Origin: Candidatus Sulfotelmatobacter sp. | GTDB taxonomy: Bacteria > Acidobacteriota > Terriglobia > Terriglobales > Acidobacteriaceae | NCBI GenBank assembly: GCA_030049565.1 | Contig: JASIKQ010000372.1 | Span: forward strand, 1 to 11,765 | Length of the DNA: 11,765 nt | Reading direction: 5' to 3' | Shown here: positions 7,187-11,765 of the stretch, piece by piece | Position numbering within the stretch: the first letter of the stretch is position 1 | Layout of the letters: every line of letters starts with the position of its first letter | The notes under the pieces: generated by a model | The model's database searches: none | Told to the model about the DNA's origin: nothing | The model's input: only the letters and a program-made list of their open reading frames with translations | Program-made: the position numbers and the translations under genes

Positions 7187-7791
7187 ATTTAAGTAAGAGA
7201 ATCATGGATCTGTTCGCATCTGTGGTGGCGCTGGTGATGCTGTCTCCGTTGATTGCGGGGATAGCGCTGCTGGTGAGGATCTTTCTGGGATCACCAGTCT
7301 TGTTTCGCCAAGTGCGGCCGGGTTACAAGCAACGTCCGTTTACTTGCCTCAAGTTTCGCACCATGGTTGAGAAGCGCGATGCCAATGGCAATCTGCTGGC
7401 GGATAACGAGCGACTGACCCGGTTGGGTCGATTGCTGCGGTGCGCCAGCCTGGATGAGTTGCCGCAATTGATCAACGTGCTTCGCGGGGAGATGAGTTTT
7501 GTGGGACCACGTCCGCTTCTGATGCAGTATTTGGAGCGCTACACGCCGGAGCAGAGGCAGCGCCATGACGTGCGGCCAGGTATCACCGGCTTGGCGCAGG
7601 TGAACGGTAGAAATGTCCTCACATGGCAGCAGAAATTCGAGCTTGACCTCTGGTATGTCAATCACCAGAGCTTCTGGCTCGACCTCCGTATCTTGGCAAA
7701 AACACTGTTACAGGTGGCGCAACGCGGCGGCATTTCGCAACCTGGGCACGCCACCATGCCGGAATTTTTCGGCGGCACACCGAAACCTTAG
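7183..7791 (+). CDS. pglC: PglC-type monotopic phosphoglycosyl transferase (initiating sugar transferase)
   Basis: A 202-residue minimal-length enzyme of the bacterial sugar transferase family, about the same size as Campylobacter jejuni PglC. It transfers a sugar-1-phosphate from a UDP-sugar to undecaprenyl phosphate at the inner face of the membrane, starting the repeat unit. Visible features are one N-terminal membrane-entering helix (about 7-33) with the Ser21-Pro22 break known from re-entrant helices of this family, LKFRTM (56-61), the catalytic Asp91-Glu92 dyad in SLDELPQL, then GEMSFVGPRPLL (102-113) and RPGITGLAQVNGRN (131-144). The C-terminal part (FELDLWYV and GISQPGHATMPEFFG) resembles C. 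jejuni PglC closely. It lacks the extra N-terminal helices of the larger WbaP/WcaJ class. The start overlaps the previous stop as ATGA. Context with the next three genes supports a diNAcBac-type donor, but this is inference; another UDP-HexNAc-type donor is possible. Confidence 0.92.
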   Translation: MNLSKRIMDLFASVVALVMLSPLIAGIALLVRIFLGSPVLFRQVRPGYKQRPFTCLKFRTMVEKRDANGNLLADNERLTRLGRLLRCASLDELPQLINVLRGEMSFVGPRPLLMQYLERYTPEQRQRHDVRPGITGLAQVNGRNVLTWQQKFELDLWYVNHQSFWLDLRILAKTLLQVAQRGGISQPGHATMPEFFGGTPKP

Positions 7792-7805
7792 CGATTCCAT
7801 CGCTT

Positions 7806-8504
7806 ATGCAACTCCGGCGGATCGTGATTATCGGCGCGGGCGGACAGGCTCGAGAACTAAGGTCGGCCATTGCCTGGATCAATCGGACGGAAAGTGTGTA
7901 TGAGTTCCTCGGGTACGTGATCAGCGATCTTTCGCAAATTCGCGCAACCGACAGCAGCGCGCAAATTTTGGGAGACTTCAGCTGGCTCGAAAAACACCGC
8001 AGTAGCGTGGACGCTCTGGCAATCGGAATTGGCACACCAGGACCGCGCTTAGAACTAGCCGCGCGGGTGAAGAAAATACTGCCGGAGAAAAACTGGCCTG
8101 TTCTTGTGCATCCGACTGCAATTATTGACTCTGATTCTGCTCACCTCGGAGAAGGCTCCTATGTTGGGGCTGGGGTCACGGCAACGGTCAACATCACTCT
8201 CGAAGCATTTGCCATGTGCAACTTCGGATGCACATTGGGACACGAAGCAAGTATCGGGGCCGGGTCGGTAGTGAATCCCGGAGCCAACATCTCCGGCGGG
8301 GTGAGCATCGGCAGCAAAGTGCTCATTGGGACTGGCGCACAGGTCCTGCAATACCTTCGCATTGGATCGTGTGCGGTAGTAGGTGCCGGCGCTGTTGTTA
8401 CACGCGATGTTCCGCAAGATATCACCGTGGTAGGTGTGCCTGCGCGGCCGATCGAGTTGGTGAAGGCGGTTCACAAGATTCCGCAAGAGCAGTTCCAGAT
8501 CTAA
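7806..8504 (+). CDS. pglD: PglD/NeuD-family sugar O/N-acetyltransferase
   Basis: A 232-residue left-handed beta-helix acetyltransferase. The N-terminal PglD_N-type nucleotide-sugar-binding domain starts RRIVIIGAGGQARE (4-17), with the Gly-rich loop of this fold. From about 102 onward there are hexapeptide repeats (GEGSYVGAGV, ASIGAGSVVNPGANI, VSIGSKVLIGTGAQV, GAGAVVT). His146 followed by Glu147, in GCTLGHEASIG, matches the His-Glu pair that acts as catalytic base in C. jejuni PglD. The C-terminus has VVGVPARPI (208-216), the standard acetyl-CoA-side element. The reaction expected is transfer of acetyl from acetyl-CoA to the 4-amino group of a UDP-4-amino-sugar, supplied by the adjacent aminotransferase. 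A 14-base gap separates it from pglC, and no clear Shine-Dalgarno sequence precedes ATG 7806, so coupling is likely. An O-acetyltransferase or a NeuD-type function is the alternative. Confidence 0.88.
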   Translation: MQLRRIVIIGAGGQARELRSAIAWINRTESVYEFLGYVISDLSQIRATDSSAQILGDFSWLEKHRSSVDALAIGIGTPGPRLELAARVKKILPEKNWPVLVHPTAIIDSDSAHLGEGSYVGAGVTATVNITLEAFAMCNFGCTLGHEASIGAGSVVNPGANISGGVSIGSKVLIGTGAQVLQYLRIGSCAVVGAGAVVTRDVPQDITVVGVPARPIELVKAVHKIPQEQFQI

Positions 8505-8550
8505 TCTGCGCGCCACACCGACGATTCTTCTCACATCAATTCGAAAAATC

Positions 8551-8564
8551 AGGATCGAAGATCC
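8551..8564 (+). promoter_or_regulatory. Possible ribosome-binding site inside a small hairpin before the aminotransferase
   Basis: AGGA (8551-8554) and GAAG (8557-8560) are the only Shine-Dalgarno-like sequences in the 65-base gap before the ATG at 8570. They overlap a perfect 5-base inverted repeat, GGATC (8552-8556) and GATCC (8560-8564), with a GAA loop. If folded in the mRNA, the stem would hide the binding site. It is short and could be chance. Confidence 0.3.
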
Positions 8565-8569
8565 GTATC

Positions 8570-9781
8570 ATGACGACAGCAGCCCGGTTCGCGCCGGATC
8601 GGTTAACACAAGGCAGGTTGCAGTTTGCACCCTGGCCACACTTTGGACCGGAGGAGGTCGAATCGGCGTTGGCCGTGCTGCACTCAGGCAAGGTGAATTA
8701 CTGGACTGGGGCGGAAGGCCGGCAATTCGAGTGCGAATTTGCTGAGTCTGTAGGCGCGAAGCACGCAATCTGTGTTGCCAATGGGACCGCGGCTTTGGAA
8801 TTGGCACTAACCGCGCTCGGGATTGGACGTGGCGATGAAGTGATCACGGCATCGCGGACGTTTATCGCGTCAGCGAGTTGTGCGGCGATGCGAGGAGCTC
8901 GCCCCGTATGCGTGGACGTAGATCGCGACAGCCAAAACATCACCGCGGATACCATTCGCAAAGCCATTAACTCGCGAACGAAGGCAATCATCGCGGTCCA
9001 CCTCGCTGGATGGCCATGCGAGATGGACGACCTACTTAATCTTGCCTCCGAGTACGGTTTGAGCGTGATCGAAGACTGCGCACAGGCGCAGGGCGCGCGA
9101 TACAAGGGACGCCAGGTCGGATCGATGGGTCATGCCGCTGCTTTTTCCTTCTGCCAGGACAAGATAATGACCACAGCCGGCGAGGGAGGAATGCTCTGCA
9201 CGAATGACCCACAGGTGTGGGATCGAGCTTGGAGCTTTAAGGATCATGGAAAGAATTACAAAAGTGTCTCGAATGGCAACCATGCTCCGGGGTTTCGATG
9301 GCTACACGATTCATTCGGTACCAACCTGCGGATGACTGAGGTGCAGTCGGCTATCGGCCGTATAGCTCTCAAGAAAGTGGCCGAATGGGTCAGAATCCGG
9401 CGCGCCAATGCAGCTATTTTGACGCAGGCATTCTCAGAACTCGCAGGCCTGCGAGTGCCGTTGCCCCCAGAGGACGTGTATCACGCGTATTACAAGTACT
9501 ATGCGTTTGTGCGGCCGGAGCGGCTTAGGCCAGGGTGGAACCGAAATCGCATTATGACCGCAATCGGCGATCGAGGAGTGCCTTGCTTCTCAGGAAGCTG
9601 CAGTGAGATTTACCTCGAGAATGCTTTTCCCGCGGCGTGGAAGCCGGATCGTCGCCTCATGGTGGCGGCACAGCTGGGTGAAACCAGCTTGATGTTCCTT
9701 GTTCATCCAACGTTATCGGAATTCGACATGAGGGTAATGGCGACTGTCGTAACTGAGGTGATGCAACAAGCTACCGCTTAG
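8570..9781 (+). CDS. DegT/DnrJ/EryC1/StrS-family PLP aminotransferase, probable UDP-4-keto-sugar aminotransferase (PglE/EpsN role)
   Basis: A 403-residue fold-type I PLP enzyme of normal length. NGTAALELAL (71-80) is the PLP phosphate loop; VIEDCAQAQGA (166-176) supplies Asp169, which pairs with the pyridine nitrogen, and Gln172; SFCQDKIMTTAGEGGM (193-208) holds the Schiff-base lysine, Lys198. SFGTNLRMTEVQSAIGR is the usual dimer-site region. Members transfer an amino group from glutamate to a 4-keto or 3-keto nucleotide sugar. The position between a PglD-type acetyltransferase and a PglF-type dehydratase points to C4 amination of UDP-4-keto-6-deoxy-GlcNAc. The lysine motif is followed by GEGG, where C. 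jejuni PglE, as I recall it, has a shorter glycine stretch, so this looks like a separate clade with a similar role. The frame is open far upstream (to 8216), but the ATG at 8570 gives the conserved N-terminus and has AGGA/GAAG upstream. Product stereochemistry at C4 cannot be told. Confidence 0.92.
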   Translation: MTTAARFAPDRLTQGRLQFAPWPHFGPEEVESALAVLHSGKVNYWTGAEGRQFECEFAESVGAKHAICVANGTAALELALTALGIGRGDEVITASRTFIASASCAAMRGARPVCVDVDRDSQNITADTIRKAINSRTKAIIAVHLAGWPCEMDDLLNLASEYGLSVIEDCAQAQGARYKGRQVGSMGHAAAFSFCQDKIMTTAGEGGMLCTNDPQVWDRAWSFKDHGKNYKSVSNGNHAPGFRWLHDSFGTNLRMTEVQSAIGRIALKKVAEWVRIRRANAAILTQAFSELAGLRVPLPPEDVYHAYYKYYAFVRPERLRPGWNRNRIMTAIGDRGVPCFSGSCSEIYLENAFPAAWKPDRRLMVAAQLGETSLMFLVHPTLSEFDMRVMATVVTEVMQQATA

Positions 9782-9826
9782 AGAGTACCCACAGCATTAA
9801 CTGAAGTCACTTTAATTTTCTTCGTT

Positions 9827-9843
9827 GGGTTTGGTTCAAACTC
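9827..9843 (+). other. Small inverted repeat in the gap before the dehydratase gene
   Basis: GGGTTTG (9827-9833) can pair with CAAACTC (9837-9843) around a 3-base loop, six Watson-Crick pairs and one G-U in RNA. It lies in the 85-base gap 9782-9866, the longest in the window. No T-run follows, so it is not a classical terminator; it may be an mRNA leader hairpin or chance. No convincing -35/-10 pair was found in the gap. Confidence 0.25.
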
Positions 9844-9855
9844 CAACCGCGCATC

Positions 9856-9860
9856 GTGGA
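9856..9860 (+). promoter_or_regulatory. Ribosome-binding site of the dehydratase gene
   Basis: GTGGA ends 6 bases before the ATG at 9867. It supports this start over the earlier TTG at 9825, which has no such element near it. Confidence 0.4.
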
Positions 9861-9866
9861 AATCAT

Positions 9867-11759
9867 ATGTTGACGTCCTTGAAAATTCGTAGCTTTTTGA
9901 TTCTGGCGCTCCATGCATTTCTCGTTTCTGCTGCTGCGGTAACCGCCTGGGCCCTCCGCTTTGAATTCCATTTGCGAAATTGGCAGGCCTTATTGAGCGT
10001 GATTCCGATTTTGATCCTATATCGCTTAGCGGCGATGGGCAGATTCGGGCTGCTGCACGGGTATTGGAGATACACGAGCGTTCATGATGCTGTGGAGATC
10101 TCGAAAGCCCTACTTCTAAGCTCAAGCGCCTTCTTTTTCACAGTCCGAATTCTTTTCGGCATCAAAGCATTTCCACTCTCGGTTTACTGTTTGGACCTTT
10201 TTCTTGCCGCGCCCCTGTTGTCGGGCGTTCGAGTGGCTTATCGCGCTGCATTGCAAGGTGGGAGAAAGGCAGAAGCACCAGGTCCTGATCGCCGCCAATC
10301 GCAAAGGCTTTTTATCGTCGGTGCGGGGTTTGCAGCTGAATTGCTAATACGCGAACTGAAACAGCGGAGTTCCGCCTGGACAGTTGTCGGCTGCGTAGAC
10401 GACGATAAAGCCAAAATCCACTGCAGAATTCACGGCATCCCAGTTTTGGGGACGATTGACCAACTCCCCGAACTCAGCATCAAGCATCGGACTTTTGAAG
10501 TTCTTATCGCGATCCCTTCGGCTACCGCTGCCCAAAAGCAGCGAATCGTGAGAATCTGCTACGCCGCCCGCCTGAAATATCGGACCGTACCCAGCTTGTG
10601 GGAGATGGCCTCAGGTCGGTCCAGTCTTCCCCAGTTGCGCGAAGTCAGAGTCGAAGACCTATTAGGACGTGATCCAGTTCGAATGGACCTCGAGCCGGTG
10701 CGTCGAAAGATTGACGGTACCGCGGTTTTGGTGACTGGTGCTGCTGGGTCAATCGGCTCCGAACTCACGCAGCAGATTCTGCAATACAAGCCAAATGTGC
10801 TGATTTGTCTCGACCAGGATGAAACCGCTCTTTTCGAGTTGCAGAACCGGCTGAAAACAATTGTCACGAGTTGCAGAATTGAATTCTGCGTTGCAGATAT
10901 CAGCGATTCCGACCGCATTGAATCCATCCTGTCGCGATCAGGCGTTAATACTGTATTTCATGCCGCGGCTTACAAGCATGTGCCGTTGATGGAGAGCAAT
11001 GTCTCGGAAGCCGTTCGCAACAACGTCTTCGGCCTTATCTCCATGCTGGATGCAGCGGACAAATGCAACTGCAGCAGCTTTGTGTTGATTTCCAGCGACA
11101 AGGCCGTGAATCCGACAAGTTTTATGGGATGCACCAAGCGTTTGGGAGAGCTAATCCTGGCAGCGCGACCCAGTCTAAATCTGCGCTGCGTCACCGTGAG
11201 ATTCGGAAATGTGCTGGGATCGCAAGGCAGTGTGGTGCCATTGTTCCAACAACAGATCTTAACCAGTCGCCGCATCACAGTGACGGATCCTGAGATTACG
11301 CGCTACTTCATGACGATTCCCGAGGCCGTAGCTCTCGTGTTGCAGGCTTTTGCTATCGGAGAAAATAGAGACCTTCTCGTGCTGGACATGGGCAAGCCGG
11401 TCCCGATCGTTGAAATGGCGCGCACGCTGATCAAACTCTCCGGCATTCAGGAAAAAGAAGTGGAGATTACATTCACCGGACTACGGCCAGGGGAAAAACT
11501 CCACGAAGAGCTGTTCTATGAACACGAAGAGCAACGTGTAACCGCCCTCGGTAGCATCATTCGGGCCAAGAGTTCGACCATCGATTGGGATAGGCTGATC
11601 TGGCACCTGAACGCGCTACACACATTGATGGCGAGGGATGCACAGGACGATATACGCACGCGCATGAAGCAGATCATTCCCGAGTACGCGTTTGCGGATG
11701 TTGCTGCTACCCCGTGTGATGTCCCGTTATTGCATGTATCGCCAGCGACTGGGGACTAA
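9867..11759 (+). CDS. pglF: Membrane-bound UDP-GlcNAc 4,6-dehydratase, PglF/WbpM/CapD family
   Basis: A 630-residue protein, close to the usual size of the long-form family. Four N-terminal membrane helices (about 11-31, 41-56, 81-100, 103-127) are followed by a first Rossmann-like domain with FIVGAGFAAELLIREL (149-164), and then the catalytic short-chain dehydrogenase domain. The catalytic domain has VTGAAGSIGSEL (289-300, NAD(P)-binding GxxGxxG), HAAAYKHVPLME (365-376), SSDKAVNP (409-416) and FMGCTK (419-424), where Met420 takes the place of Tyr in YxxxK, as is known for PglF, WbpM and FlaA1. Further family blocks are RFGNVLGSQGSVVPLF (445-460), TRYFMTIPEA and LRPGEKLHEELF. It would dehydrate UDP-GlcNAc to UDP-4-keto-6-deoxy-GlcNAc, the first step of the diNAcBac-like pathway. 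The ATG at 9867 is preferred over an in-frame TTG at 9825 because GTGGA (9856-9860) lies 6 bases upstream and the protein then begins just before the first helix. Inverting (C5-epimerising) relatives exist, so the exact product is inferred. Confidence 0.93.
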   Translation: MLTSLKIRSFLILALHAFLVSAAAVTAWALRFEFHLRNWQALLSVIPILILYRLAAMGRFGLLHGYWRYTSVHDAVEISKALLLSSSAFFFTVRILFGIKAFPLSVYCLDLFLAAPLLSGVRVAYRAALQGGRKAEAPGPDRRQSQRLFIVGAGFAAELLIRELKQRSSAWTVVGCVDDDKAKIHCRIHGIPVLGTIDQLPELSIKHRTFEVLIAIPSATAAQKQRIVRICYAARLKYRTVPSLWEMASGRSSLPQLREVRVEDLLGRDPVRMDLEPVRRKIDGTAVLVTGAAGSIGSELTQQILQYKPNVLICLDQDETALFELQNRLKTIVTSCRIEFCVADISDSDRIESILSRSGVNTVFHAAAYKHVPLMESNVSEAVRNNVFGLISMLDAADKCNCSSFVLISSDKAVNPTSFMGCTKRLGELILAARPSLNLRCVTVRFGNVLGSQGSVVPLFQQQILTSRRITVTDPEITRYFMTIPEAVALVLQAFAIGENRDLLVLDMGKPVPIVEMARTLIKLSGIQEKEVEITFTGLRPGEKLHEELFYEHEEQRVTALGSIIRAKSSTIDWDRLIWHLNALHTLMARDAQDDIRTRMKQIIPEYAFADVAATPCDVPLLHVSPATGD

Positions 11760-11765
11760 CGCGTA

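Noticed and set aside
8055..8534. A 159-codon minus-strand open frame opposite the acetyltransferase
   Set aside because: The composition (Arg, His and Cys rich) is that of an antisense frame over hexapeptide repeats, and the plus-strand protein is strongly supported.
8216..8569. N-terminal extension of the aminotransferase frame into the acetyltransferase gene (118 extra codons)
   Set aside because: The extension is low-quality, Arg/Cys/Ser rich and overlaps a well-supported gene. The conserved family start begins at 8570.
9782..9866. A promoter before the dehydratase gene (TTGGGT/TTGGTT and TTTAATTTTC were considered)
   Set aside because: No -35 and -10 pair with correct order and spacing was found; the T-rich stretch lies upstream of the TTG-like elements.

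Overview
The window is one continuous block of a polysaccharide (exopolysaccharide, capsule or O-antigen type) biosynthesis locus. Ten genes, the first cut by the window edge, all lie on the plus strand with almost no space between them. Several stop/start codons overlap (TGATG at 336-340, ATGA at 5942 and 7183, and a longer overlap at 1440-1462), which suggests a translationally coupled operon. The DNA has moderately high GC and looks like chromosomal sequence of a Gram-negative-type or environmental bacterium. Protein style and gene mix would fit a soil acidobacterium, but nothing in the window proves the taxon. I see no insertion sequences, tRNA or rRNA genes, CRISPR arrays or phage genes.

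Layout: (1) positions 1-338, the C-terminal end of a Wzx-type flippase; (2) 338-1462, a family GT4 glycosyltransferase of the EpsF/CapH kind; (3) 1440-2927, a Wzy-type polysaccharide polymerase; (4) 2941-4644, an exported-looking right-handed beta-helix protein of the pectate-lyase-3 kind; (5) 4689-5945 and (6) 5942-7186, two more GT4 glycosyltransferases; (7) 7183-7791, a small PglC-type phosphoglycosyl transferase; (8) 7806-8504, a PglD/NeuD-type sugar N-acetyltransferase; (9) 8570-9781, a DegT/DnrJ/EryC1/StrS PLP aminotransferase; (10) 9867-11759, a membrane-bound PglF/WbpM/CapD-type nucleotide-sugar 4,6-dehydratase.

How they fit together (inference from families): gene 10 would convert UDP-GlcNAc to the 4-keto-6-deoxy sugar, gene 9 would aminate C4 and gene 8 would N-acetylate that amine, giving UDP-N,N'-diacetylbacillosamine or a close 2,4-diamino-2,4,6-trideoxyhexose. 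Gene 7 would place this sugar phosphate on undecaprenyl phosphate as the first sugar of the repeat unit. The three GT4 enzymes would add further sugars, Wzx would flip the unit and Wzy would polymerise it. The order PGT-acetyltransferase-aminotransferase-dehydratase matches pglC-D-E-F of the Campylobacter jejuni N-glycosylation locus, here placed in a Wzx/Wzy polymer locus (compare epsL-M-N plus epsC in Bacillus subtilis). The beta-helix protein is the least explained member and may cut, epimerise or bind the polymer. Export outer-membrane and copolymerase genes (Wza/Wzc type) are not in the window.

No stretch longer than about 90 bases lacks a gene. The gaps are 2928-2940, 4645-4688, 7792-7805, 8505-8569 and 9782-9866. 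They hold ribosome-binding sites and small weak hairpins, with no convincing promoter or terminator.
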